DNA from: Takakia lepidozioides
Taxonomy: Eukaryota > Streptophyta > Takakiopsida > Takakiales > Takakiaceae
Length of the DNA stretch: 64,000 bases
Direction of reading: 5' to 3'
Assembly (NCBI GenBank): GCA_030704615.1
Contig: CM060734.1
Location: 34,118,042-34,182,041, forward strand
Both the position numbers and the translations under genes were made by a program. The notes beneath the pieces are model-generated. The model saw nothing but the letters and a program-made list of their open reading frames with translations, was not told the origin of the DNA and ran no database searches. This document shows, in pieces, positions 11,434 through 22,563 of the stretch; position 1 is the stretch's first letter, and each line of letters starts with the position of its first letter.

Positions 11434-12065
11434 CAGTGTTGGACTGGTATACCTGGTTTAACCTAGGTATGGAATACAGGTATGAATATATGAAGAACAT
11501 ACCAGTCGGGTATGAAAGAACCAGTGTACCCATGTGATACACGTACTGGGGGAGTATGGCTTTAGGATTCCCCGCACACATACCATACCAGTCTGGGTAT
11601 ATGGAGGAATAGCATGGTCCCGATACCAGTATTGCGGTGAGTTCATGGCGAATGGAGGTAGGTATGAGTATATGTTAGTGCAGTTAGTTATACCCTGTAC
11701 TACAATTTGGTTAATTCAAGGCTCCATGTTGCAATTTAGACTTCATTTGCTGCTACTTTGGGTTACCTTTGCCTAGTGTTTCACGGCTTGGATTAAAATT
11801 AACTATGTGCTAAATGACATTTATTTCTATGTATGGTGAGCTGTAGAAATACCATACCAGTGCTCATACCCCCCCGTATCACTACAGAGAAAGGGCAATA
11901 CCAGTACCATACTCATATACAGCCCAAAGTACAACTACTCATACCAGATTCATACCCAAGTTGCTCATACCTGTATAGAAACCTATACCAGCCTGGTATG
12001 AAAAAGGGGTGGGACCCTTCATACCAGGACCAGTCTGGTATTAAAAACATACCAGTCCAACACTG
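11434..12065. mobile_element. Complete non-autonomous hAT-type transposon
   Basis: The element begins CAGTGTTGGACTGGTAT and ends with its exact reverse complement, a perfect 17-bp terminal inverted repeat. It is flanked by the exact 8-bp direct repeat GTATAGTA at 11426-11433 and 12066-12073. The 8-bp duplication and CAGTGTTGG-type end are hallmarks of the hAT superfamily. The 632-bp interior codes for nothing recognisable and carries about a dozen ATACCAG/CTGGTAT copies in both orientations, several as near-palindromes. In hAT elements sub-terminal repeats bind the transposase, so these are plausible binding sites (inference). Exact ends and duplication suggest recent insertion. Confidence 0.92.
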
Positions 12066-12073
12066 GTATAGTA

Positions 12074-13820
12074 CTTGTTTTAACTTGCAAGGATATGTAT
12101 AGTATGTTTTGTATGGCGGGTACATTTAGTATAGATAAAAATACGTACCCTATGAAGTACCAGGTGGGTAAATGACGGGTAAGTTCATAATGGGTATGTA
12201 GCAGGTTTTTTAATAATATCATAAAATATGACAGTCATGACAATCTGTAGTCAGAAATTTGCATGACGCATGCATAAGGGGGTAGGGATAAATATACCCT
12301 TGTTTACAACGTCCCCTCATATTTATAAATTAGATCATCCGCTTAGATACTAATAACACATATATGTCTGTCATAAAAGTCTAATATCCGGATATTGAAT
12401 ATTGGTGGGTCTGGTAGTTATGTTCAAATCCACTTGTGCGGATATAAGCCCTTTGGGCGTATCAAGGTGAAACATATACCCGCACAATACATTGGATTGA
12501 GCTACTGTTGGGCAGTCCTTTGATTTGTATAAGAACCTATGGTTGTGGTTTGGATGTGGTGCCTCCTAGAGATCTGGTCTGAATGCTCCCACTAAATTTC
12601 TATTTTGCACCTTAGGCAGTAGTCTCAATTCCAACCTCATCATAGAAGAGAAACAAACACGACAAACCAAACATGCAATTATATTTTTAAATAAATTGCT
12701 TTATTGTTTTAAAGTAAAGATCCACAACGGCATGGGAGCAGGTAATGGCGGGATCGCAATAGGGTCCGGGGATTATGAGGAGGTTTCTTTTGGTAGCAAG
12801 TGCACAATTGTCAAGAATGGAACTTGCAATAATTTGCGGCCTCCTCAAGATGGTGGTGCTTAAAGAATTGCTGGCCTTTGGGTTCCAAGTCCAGACCTGT
12901 TCCAAACATGTTCTTATTTACTTGCCGTTGTTTCGAAAATTGGAACTCACGTAGGGAGATCAAAATGACAGAATGACGTGAAAAAAAGTAGAATAGAAAG
13001 CTAATTTTTGGCAGAAAAAATCACATGCACACACTTCATACATATATATGGACCAACCAGTTTTGACTGTGCCCACCTGCATTGGAAATAAGACACTGCA
13101 ATATTTGATTGTAGCTATACATAGCTATGCCGACTTCAACAACCTACTCGATCTCTCTACCGCCTTCTCTATACAACCTTCCGAGTTGGCAGTGCAGGCC
13201 TCTAAGTTACAACCTTCTCTCTACAACCTTTGATAAAACAAAGAAAATGTAGAAAGCTTCATGACGGTTCCACATAGCAGTTGCATGCACGGTAGAAGTG
13301 GGCATTGCATGCAATGGCCGTGTGGGCCTACATGCAAGCCCATGATGTTGCATCCTGCTTCTCCACTTTGTCTCCTCCACTTTGAGAGAGAGGCTGTTGA
13401 GTGCGGTTACCCCATTGGGGGATTTGTTTTTCTCCAGTCCTTTTCTAGGTGAACGGATGGTCCCACTCCACCTCCCCACGTTCCAGGGGTCACTTTCCGT
13501 GTAGACCCGTTCTTGTGCCGTTAGTGTGAGGTAGAGTGAGCACGGGTTTGCACAGTACTTCCATGCATGCACACCCATGCAACCCTAACCGGTTCCGGCA
13601 ATGCACCCCTCCGCTCAATGTGAGGCGGTCCGTTCTCTCATTATGACTTGCCCTAGCAGATAAAAGAACATCGAATCCACTTACGAAAGAGGTCACCTAT
13701 TCTTGTAAAGACCTGGGCCACATTTCCGTAGTGTATTTAGGGGGTGCTTATTTAGTGGATTTTCCAGTCTGTCAGGGCAGTGCATTCTTTCGAAATGGAA
13801 TGCATGATAGTTTACATTAC
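12074..13820. other. Intergenic, AT-rich, no gene recognised
   Basis: GTAC/GGGTA-rich sequence continues to about 12200. At 12380-12500 a short stretch with CCGGATAT resembles the repeat region at 58.5 kb. The remainder up to 13820 holds no supported ORF. Confidence 0.45.
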
Positions 13821-13826
13821 GTATAA

Positions 13827-13887
13827 GGGGAAGGCCTCGAGGGGAGGCCCGAAAATCAAGGAACCCCAGATCCAAGAGGCCTTCCCC
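13827..13887. repeat. Short hairpin-forming inverted repeat
   Basis: GGGGAAGGCCTC at 13827-13838 is matched by its exact reverse complement at 13876-13887, separated by 37 bases. The origin is unknown. Confidence 0.7.
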
Positions 13888-14584
13888 TCCATAAATTAGC
13901 ACGTGAAAATTTCGCGGTGCATTCCACCGGTGCTCCCACGTTTCAGGGGCGTTCCACCTGTGCGTATTGCCCTCCCTCGTCAATCGGGCTATTCTGCTCT
14001 GGGAGGAGCAGATATTAACAAAGAGAAAAATCTCAAAGTGCTTTATGCTGGGTGTAATGCACTGCTACTCATCTTTTATTCTCATTTCTTTTTCTTTACA
14101 GGTGTCTTTCTTTATCTCATCTTTTTGGAATTCCTTAAATAAAAATTGGCGCCACACAGAGTTGCATGAAACTGAAGGAGTTGTATTGTAAGAATGATCA
14201 ATTTGATCGGCTACAATTGCCGTGTACCTGAAATTATCTGTATTCAAAGAATGCAAGCCTACATCTAAACAAAGATGCAACATTATGCTGTATCGAATCT
14301 ACTAACAAATGTACTACAAATTCTATCTACACAGCAGGCTTGTCCTCCGCAGGTCCCTTGTTAGCAAGCGCTGTTGGAAGCAGATTCGCAGCTTCAACAA
14401 CATCACCTCCGACATTCAACGTAATGATGTTACAATTCTGGAGGTTATTAAAATTGTGCCCTGCATGAACACGAGTAGACGGTCCAGGAAAATGTTTGAG
14501 CATTGCTGAATTCGATTGCACCAACTCCTATTCGGCTTGTACGAAGATCTCATCAGGCATATCATAGTAATTTTCATTGTTCCC

Positions 14585-15408
14585 CTACTTGGCAACAATC
14601 GCATGCACCCCAACATTCTTAGAAGGCAACCTATTCGGCACAATATCAGCAAGAGCCTGGCCATTTGCAGGAACCGTAACCAATTGCGATGAGGATCCCT
14701 GCTGGATCATCTCGTACCCCTCCACTTCGTCCTTCAAAGTATCCTGAAACAGTAAGGGAATACCTTCCCGCTTTTCGCCAGAAATAATCTGTTGTGTAGC
14801 TCTGTCATATAACATCTTGTCAATCCGGGAGTATTTGTCATGATAACTCTCCTCATCTCTATGCTCTATGATTCCCATGCCAGTCCGGGAAAGGATAAGC
14901 GCCTCTTGCATCGTAGTAATATCAGTACTACGCCCAGATTTATTCGTCAATATCTTGCCCTCCAAGCCGGGGACTCCTGCTGTCATCCTTTTTGTCACCT
15001 AGCTAAGTGTGTTACGACCAACAGGACCCTTGGAGAACCAAACGAGATTATTGTATTTCCACTTCGCAAGTGGTGTTAAAAACAGGGGGTACGGTGATCC
15101 GGGTTCATCAACACCGAACATAGGTCGGCGAGCAATTAGCATTTCAAACGTATACATGATGTCCGGAATCTGGCACAATACAGGTTTCCTCAAATTTTGC
15201 ATGCCACACTTCGCAACCCCAACCTTGGTTGTCTTGGTAATCCCAGGCTTATACTTCAGCACCCTACCGAGCATAGGGCGAAGAAACCTAGCACGTCGAT
15301 TGCGCCAGAACCAACGTCTCCTCATCGACTACCAGACAATCCGAGTTTTTGACTTTTGTACCCAAGCCCGCATTAAATGCTCGCATGATAGCTTCATCTA
15401 TTTGAATT
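14585..15408 (-). pseudogene. Degenerate coding sequence, unknown family
   Basis: On the minus strand, protein-like sequence runs from about 15400 (DEAIMRAFNAGLGTKVKNSD) and shifts frame near 15310. It continues through RFLRPMLGRVLKYKPG and ARRPMFGVDEPGSPYPLF to a TAG at 14999-15001. The same frame then stays open to 14585 (GLEGKILTNKSGRSTD). The lesions suggest a decayed gene or transposon protein. I do not recognise the family. TAG followed by GTGACA could alternatively be a splice donor. Confidence 0.4.
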
Positions 15409-15829
15409 AAAATTAATTCAAATGTTAATAATATCATGGACAGTAATGTGTGATTGAACTTTGTGAAATTATAAGTGATGTCATACTTGCTTCAAAATGT
15501 GACATATAAGATGTCCATTTGACATTGAAGTGCTTGTGAAGTTGCCATACTGAACAATTCATGGAACGTCCACTAGGAAGTCGAATGATGTAATATTATA
15601 TTATGTAATCACGATAAAAAATGTGTCGAATCAAACATGGGTAGACTCATACTCTACCATACTCGATATAAGTTGATAGTAATTTTGATTGAATCTTCAT
15701 GTTGACAAGCACAATATTCAGAGACAATGCCATTGGAATGATGTTTTGGGTGTGAGAAGGGCAGTAAAATATTAAAATAGCTTGAAACATTAGGAAGATG
15801 ACCTACTAGGGTAGTAAAATAAGGTTTGG

Positions 15830-17200
15830 GGTGAAACTAGATATATTAAGTGCAATAAGGTCCAAGTTTGTGGTAACTCGGAGAAGGGTTTAGGGTTTTA
15901 AAGGGTTTAGGATAGAAAGAGATAAACAAATATGGAAGACTCACCTCCGTAGAATGTAAAAATGTAAGGAGAATTTGATATCTATGTAATCATTCTATCA
16001 TACGTTATCCAACAAAATTAAAGAAAACATAAAAAGAGAATGATACAAATTTTACAAGAGGTAACATGGTAGTACAATAAGGTTTGGAGTTTAAGTAGGG
16101 TATTACACTAAGGTTTTTGGTATATGGTAAGAGTAATGGTTTAGGGTGCTAAGGGTCACACTTAAGCTTAGGGTAAGGATTAAGGGAAGGGTAAAGGGAA
16201 GGGTAAGGGTTTAGGGTTTGGATTTAGGGTAGAAAGGGACAAACAAATATGGAAGACTCACACATGGTAGTACAATAACTGGGTTTGGAGTGTAAGTAGG
16301 GTAGTACACTAACCTCGTTTTTGGTATATGGTAAGAGTACTAATGGTTTAGGGTAGTAAGTGTCAGGCTTAAGCTTAGTGTAAGGATTAAGGCCAGGGTA
16401 AAGGGAAGGGTGGATTTAGGGTTTGGATTTAGGATAGAAAGGGACAAACAAATATGGAAGACTCACACATGGTAGTACAATAACTTGGTTTGGAGTGTAA
16501 GTAGGGTAGTACACTAACCTGGTTTTTGGTATATGGTAAGAATAATGGTTTAAAGTAGTAAGTGTCAGGCTAAGGATTAAGGCCAGGGTAAGGGTTTAGG
16601 GTTTGGATTTATGGTAGTACACAAAGGTTTTTTATATATGGTAAGAGTAATGGTTTAGGGTACTAAGGGTCTGGCTTAAGCCTATGGAAGGGTTAAGGGA
16701 AGGGTAAAGCGAAGGGTAAGGGTTTAGGGGTGATGGTAAAGGTATAAATGGACAAACAAATATGGAAGACTCGTACTCACTAAAACTTGGTGTGTATAAT
16801 TATGGTAAAACAATGAAAATAAAAATGGAGAAACAAATATTATGGAAGAGTCATTGAGACGGACAAATATTTAAATTAACGACTCGTTGTTGGAACCTGG
16901 TCTTAAGATACATAGAATACACACTAGTATATAAACTTGGTAAGTGCATGTGAATCCAAAACAAACGAGAAAAGTAGCATAAAAAGGAATGGAGAAGAGA
17001 TTTGGATTACCATAAGGTCCATAACCATTATTGGTTATGGTACATTGGATAGTACAATCCTATTTGCAAAAGGAATGGTAAGGGTTTAGGGATAAATGCT
17101 TAAGGGTCTTTTAGGGTAAAGGGTTTTACTAGGATAAGGGTTTACTAAGGTAGGGGTTTTGGTTTAAGTTAGAAATGGACAAACAAACATGGAAGACCAT
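15830..17200. repeat. Satellite of ~206-bp units with interstitial TTTAGGG motifs
   Basis: The marker phrase (G)ACAAACAAATATGGAAGACTC recurs near 15921, 16238, 16444, 16752, 16829 (variant) and 17179 (variant). The clearest units, from 16238 and 16444, are 206 bp apart and nearly identical for most of their length. Between markers are many TTTAGGG and GGGTAAGGG stretches, the plant-telomere-type heptamer in degenerate form. No coding sequence is supported. Confidence 0.8.
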
Positions 17201-17611
17201 TTGTCGCTAGACATAGACTCGCTTAGAGGTCCAGGAAAAGGAGGAGAACATGAGAGGTATAAGTTAAGGAGTGGCAAATTGAAAAGTATGGCAATAATGA
17301 TAGGGTAAGGGTCCTCTTAGTGGGATACCTTAGTTGGAGACTTGGCTTGAGTCAAGTGCAAGCACTGAGAGACGGACTGGAATTGGCGCAATGACGAGAC
17401 ATTGGAAAAAAACATTTAGACTGGATTGGAAAAGAAAGACTCCAGGGGTTGTGCCAACATTTTTGTTTTTTTGGTTGCACTGTCTGTTTTGTAAGCCAGA
17501 ATCCCCCACACGAATATTTGTAGATGAACAGAATGTACAGCAGTGCAGAGTCCAGCACGTCAAGAAAAAAAAAAAACGTCCACTGCCCACTCGAGATTCA
17601 GTGCGACAGAA

Positions 17612-17612
17612 A

Positions 17613-17651
<39 letters not shown>

Positions 17652-17660
17652 AAAAATAAA
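17612..17660. repeat. (AAT)n microsatellite with AAAT tail
   Basis: Ten or more AAT triplets are followed by AAAT/AAAAAT units. It lies just past the 3' end of the DUF7869-type pseudogene. Confidence 0.9.
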
Positions 17661-17797
17661 AAATCTCCCAACGCAAACACGAAGGGAAAAAAACGTAAAG
17701 AAATTTTTTTATCTTAAAACGAAGAACCGGAAATGACCTCAACATTTAGTCCATTGACGGAAAGTGGTTCGCAAGAAGACAATCTTCAAGTATCTGG

Positions 17798-20543
17798 CTA
17801 AAGGTTAGCCTCCTCCAAATTCGCGTGCGCCTTCACTGCTTCCACCGCTGTAATTCTCTTGGTGCTATTTCTTGTCGTATTTTTTCGTGGCGGCATTGTC
17901 CACACGACATTGTTCATGTGGATCCATTGAGCAGGATCTGACGGGTTGTACTCCCAAACTTTTGACCAGCAGTCCCTGTACCTCTCAAAGTCTGAGGGGT
18001 TACCTCTTTTCTTCGGTCTCCACCACTCCACCTTCACTTTCTTAAAATTAGGATCTTCCCTTTCTCAGATGACATTTGAAATTGTCATTCCCATCCAGAC
18101 CAGGCACGTCGTTGGGTCATGAGGGCGAACGAGCACAAAAAACCCTTTCTCAATATCCTTGAACAGATTCAAGGGTATCATTGGACGCTCGCACCTAGGG
18201 CCACAGTAAGATTCTGGAACTTCATCCTCATCTTCAATATCTTCCAGTATCTGTGGCTGGATGCCATCCCTCCGATGGTTTGAGGACCAATTTGTTTTCG
18301 GCCTGAATCCCTCAAGAAGCTGAATACGATCCGGAATGTCCTACATTGGCTTAGCAAGTTCTGCGAGAATATTTCCCCAGTATTGGTCGTATAGTTCTAT
18401 TACACCCCGGTAATGATCGTCAAGCAACATTCCTTTGGTCCAAAAATCTCTGTATTTCTTAATACCATTTTTTATGAATGACTGTTTTTCGGAGGAGTCA
18501 TCCCCGACTCCCCATATCGGTCTTCTTGGAACGACATCTGGGTCTCCTTCAGGGAGATTTGGAGTCCCATCAGGGTTGGACTTCCACATATTAACGCTGG
18601 AGTTTGTAGGAAGCCACTCCGAATCAGTAACTGACTTCTTGTACTTCATAACGGGCCAGCCATCCGCATCCTTAAAAAACCAAAAGACGTGCATCTCTGA
18701 GATCCCGACCAAAGCCTCATTTCCATCAAGAATACAACCCTTAACAAACTTCTTGAAGTCGGGAACCTCCTGAATAATTTGAGGAATGAATTGCATATCT
18801 TGGGAGATCATGAATGACCTCATCAAATCTGGAAGAATGTAGGTGATGCGTTCTTTTAGCTTCTTCGAGAGATAGCTAAAGAATCCGTCAATATCCTCAT
18901 GGGTATGTCCGACCATGAGAAAACCAAGCTGGATCTCTTCAAAGACATCTTTGGTAGTGAAGAGGGATAGGAAAGCAAGCATCCATCTGTTCTTATTGTC
19001 TTTGGAGGAGTTGTCCATCAGCAAATAAAGTCGTCTAGGAAGTGCGAACACCACGTTTATCTTGCGGCCTACAAGGTTTTAGAGCCTCCAAACATCTCGA
19101 TTTACCTCTCATGAGCGTTTAAAAAAAACCTTTTTGAACTTCAGTATCGAAAATGTTCCTGGATTCCCGATATGTCAGTTTTTCCAGTTGGCGCAGGCAC
19201 CGAGCCAGCGACCAAATTGTGAAGTTTGAATTGTCCTTCCAGAACTCAAGAGAAAATGGAGCGTAAGCTCCATCACCGTGTCCGTGCGTAACCATTCCTG
19301 TCAATGAGACATGCAACTAACCTAATCCCGAGACCATCTTGTTCGTCGTCTGTAGCCTCGGAATAGTCGTTTTCCTATGATCCATCTTATCGTGAATAAT
19401 ACACATGAACTCCTCCGGAATCATAACAGACTCATTCCTCCAGCTATGGTACAGCCTTCTCATGACTCTTGATGCCTCAAGTGTAAATCAAGCGCCCGTT
19501 TATGTGCGACATGTTCGGAACTCCTCTTAATTGACTTCTTGATCAAGTCCTTCAACATCTCGCATTCTGTGCACTTAGGAAAGGTGCTTCCGGTTTTTCG
19601 AACCTCCACGTTAGGAAATATTCGATTCCGTATACGGCTTACAGCTGGCTGCGAGACTCCTTTCAAACCAAGAAGTATGTTCGTCTGCACCCCAACTCCC
19701 CAATAATGTCAATGTCCACTGGGCAGTGGAGGTTCTACAAAGTGGAAGAACAAGAAAGCATGATGGCATCAACAAGAATAAAATCAGCCACAGTATTTTG
19801 AAAAAGGAAAAGTGGACAACGAATAAAAGTCACTGCGTTGGACTCCTCTCGAATTCTCTTCCAGTTCATTTCGGGTGGTAAAATTCTCAAAGTATCCCGA
19901 CGTCCCTCTCCAATGCAACATGTTTTGTGAGGCATAATGTCAGTATTGACATTGATAATGGACATAATGTTCCCCTCTGCCTGGAGTGTCCCTGGTCGAG
20001 GCCGCTTGACGCCACGATTTCCATGGAAGATAACAAATAGCCCTCTTTACTAAGTTTTTTGTACTTCATGTACGTTGACCTTCCAATTCCGTGTATTATC
20101 CACCATGCTTTCTCACAAACATCAACACCTTCTATTGTAACATACGACCTGCGCAATGCCCCTTTCATAATGTGTAGTCGTTTTGAAACATTCAATCCAA
20201 GTTCTCTCCTCTCATCGAATGACAAACCCCAAAATGCAGTACGAATTGCCAAGGTTTTTCTCCAATCAAAATACTGGCAGCACTGAAGCTTGCAGCAAGG
20301 TTTGTTGCTCACCGACCTCACTTCTTCCAAAGTAAGATTTTTCTTGCACTTTTTTTAGTCCTCCAAATTGGATGGTTTCTTCTTCCTAGTAAAATGCCTG
20401 TATGTTGCTTTCTTTACGCCTGTACCATGGTCGTCATTCTCCATGTTACTGCATAATCGTAGGAAATTTTCAAGATCAACGGAGAGTATCCGGCCATTTT
20501 CAAGAACTCTTGTTTTTGTTAACGGCCATTTCACAATGGACAT
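17798..20543 (-). pseudogene. DUF7869-type transposon-associated protein, broken
   Basis: The minus strand carries a decayed protein with hallmark blocks in order. An N-terminal piece is near 20355-20543. Then come CCKLQCCQYFDWRKTLAIRT and FWGLSFDERRELGL (20.2-20.3 kb), FPKCTECEMLKDLIKKS (19.5-19.6 kb), MHVSLTGMVTHGHGDGAYAPF (19.3 kb), and LLMDNSSKDNKNRWMLAFLSL with FLMVGHTHEDIDGFFSYLSKKLKE (18.9-19.0 kb). The MDN...KNR and VGHTHEDID motifs are those I associate with DUF7869 proteins, which are often multicopy and transposon-like; their function is not established. One frame from 19054 to 17798 is broken by TAG at 18341-18343 and TGA near 18065, and upstream blocks lie in several frames. One copy of the 26-bp palindrome lies inside at 19710-19735. 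Confidence 0.78.
19710..19735. repeat. 26-bp palindrome family, copy 1 (half degenerate)
   Basis: The right arm CAGTGGAGGTTC is intact; the left arm has diverged. It lies within the DUF7869-type pseudogene. The other three copies are at 22365, 22568 and 23246. Confidence 0.65.
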
Positions 20544-20587
20544 CAGAGAACCGGATTCTCCAGAGATCCAAACACGAGGGATAGACG

Positions 20588-20668
20588 CCTCGTGTCGGGT
20601 ATCCCTCGATAAATGGGCAGTCCCTATGGTGGCTATGGACCTTAAATCGAGGAATGCCCGACACGAGG
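20588..20668. repeat. Long hairpin, 23-bp arms
   Basis: The arms at 20588-20610 and 20646-20668 begin CCTCGTGTCGGG and end CCCGACACGAGG, pairing at 21 of 23 positions around a 35-base loop. The size would suit a small-RNA precursor or a tiny foldback element. Neither is shown. Confidence 0.65.
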
Positions 20669-21239
20669 GGCCATCTACTATCCTTAAAGCCGTATGTCAC
20701 ATGGCACTTGCGGGTGTTGTTAGGGAATATTGACGTCTGGCGGCTAACAGCCGAAAATGATTGTGGACGCTCATAATGAGACAATGATTATACAGTGTGA
20801 CGAATCCGTAGGTACAGCGTTGTGTCCTCTGGCAAATTGCGTTCGAAACGACTGCCTAGGCGTGTCACGTGGGTGGTCACATGTGCGTTTGGGGCGTGGG
20901 TTAAGATTTGGCGGCTTCGAATCTATTTTAAGATTTTTGCAAGCGTGAGGGTTGCAGAGTCTGATCAATGGCGTCATTACAGTCATTTCGTCCTTTTTTC
21001 ACTCGTCTGTCCAGTCGTCTGTCCAAACGTGTGTGCATTCGTCTGTCAATTTGGAACAAAAGTTGAGCTAATTTCATCTGTGTGGATGGACAATATTAAT
21101 GTTAGTTTGCGTGGATGGGGCAGAACATCCATTTGGGCCGCGCGACCATTCGATTTCAGACGGAGGCGATTGTTCATATCATCCTTGAAGGTCGCTTATA
21201 AGGGGTGCGCTCTTTGAGCCCGACCTTTGGGCTTCCCAT

Positions 21240-22050
21240 TTTCTACGCGTAAGCGCTGCGCGAGTGAGAGCTTGACAGTTGGGAGAGGAGAGCGTGAAAA
21301 GGAAGAGTTTTGGAGTGCGTTTTGCAGCCACTTGGACACTGGAGCGTAGAGAGAAAGAGAGCAGATTTGGCTGAGTGTAGAGAGAGCAGAGGGTGAAAGG
21401 TGAGAGAGTGAAATAGGTGAAATTTGAAGGGCGGGGAGGAGAGACAAGACAATGGTGAGTGGAGATTGACGAGTGCAGAGGTGAGAGCACAGTACAATTA
21501 CCGGCAGGTGGAGGTGCGGAAAAGAGAATCAAACGAAGGACTGTGGTTGCAGGGGCACCAAAATGGCCGGCACAAGTAGGTACAACATTGAGAACTCCAT
21601 CTTTTTGTCTTATGTTTCATGTTTTGTGTTGGCCTATTCTCAATTCATGTGTTGGCATGTTCTCAGTTTTGTGTTGGCCCGCTCTCGATTCATGTGGCCT
21701 GTTCTCGATTCAATTCGTTTGGATCCTGCTTCATTCTATGCTGCACTGCACTATCTTCAGTGCACTCTCATGTCTGCTTCAGTGCTTCAGTCTGTGCTTC
21801 GGTGCACATTAGGTTTCTTTGTCTGCTTCGTTGTTTGCTTCATTCCTGCTTCATTCTCTGTCAATTCATTTCACTCCTGCTCCATTATGTGCTTCAGTGC
21901 ACTCCCGCTTCATTGCTTCACTGTTGTTTTTCAATTCACCGATGGTTTGTAGGGTGGTTTTGTGTGGTGGTTTTGTGTGCAATAGGGTTTGTCTGTGCTT
22001 GTTCTAGTCGATTAGGGTAATGGTTTAGGATGGCGGGAGATTACCATGCT
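21240..22050. other. Purine- and pyrimidine-skewed low-complexity region
   Basis: 21240-21480 is GA-rich on the plus strand. 21600-21930 is built from imperfect repeats of TTCTCAATTCATGTGTTGG and TGCTTCATTC-like phrases. Open frames here reflect composition rather than protein conservation. It may be the 5' region of the plus-strand ORF that follows. Confidence 0.45.
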
Positions 22051-22364
22051 GGTTGTATTGCTTGTTTTGTTCATTGTGGTGGTTTTTTGAGGACAGTGGT
22101 TTCGGAAATGTCCGGATGTTTTCTTGATCCCCAAATCCAGCGTTAGTTTTTTCTTATCAATCAATAATTTCTTCCCATTCAAATTCGATTCTGAATGGAA
22201 ATTTTCATTTCTTATCCAATTGTGTCGAATTTGGCAATTCTGAAAAACCACGATAGCCTAGTCTACTTGTATTCTACAGTAGACATAGGCTAACAGTAGG
22301 CTTCGTGCAGGCCAGAGTAGACTATTCGTAGACCCATGTCATGCACATGAGGAACAATAAACTG

Positions 22365-22390
22365 GAACCTCCACTGCCCAGTGGAGGTTC
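22365..22390. repeat. 26-bp palindrome family, copy 2 (perfect arms)
   Basis: Arm GAACCTCCACTG, then CC, then the exact reverse complement CAGTGGAGGTTC. It lies 203 bases before copy 3. Confidence 0.9.
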
Positions 22391-22563
22391 GCGTGAATTC
22401 TGTATGGAGAAGCTGAAAGACATTTTTTTAAAGTAAAGACGAAATCGGATAATTCCGGGAAAAATGAAAATCAATGTGAGACGATGTGGGAACGAGTGTT
22501 GGAATCATATGTGTAACATTGTAAGTGTGACACATACTTTCCAACGAGACTGGAATACGATAA

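Noticed and set aside
15830-17200. Chromosome end or true telomere
   Set aside because: TTTAGGG units are degenerate, embedded in ~206-bp units and followed by genes and transposons on both sides.
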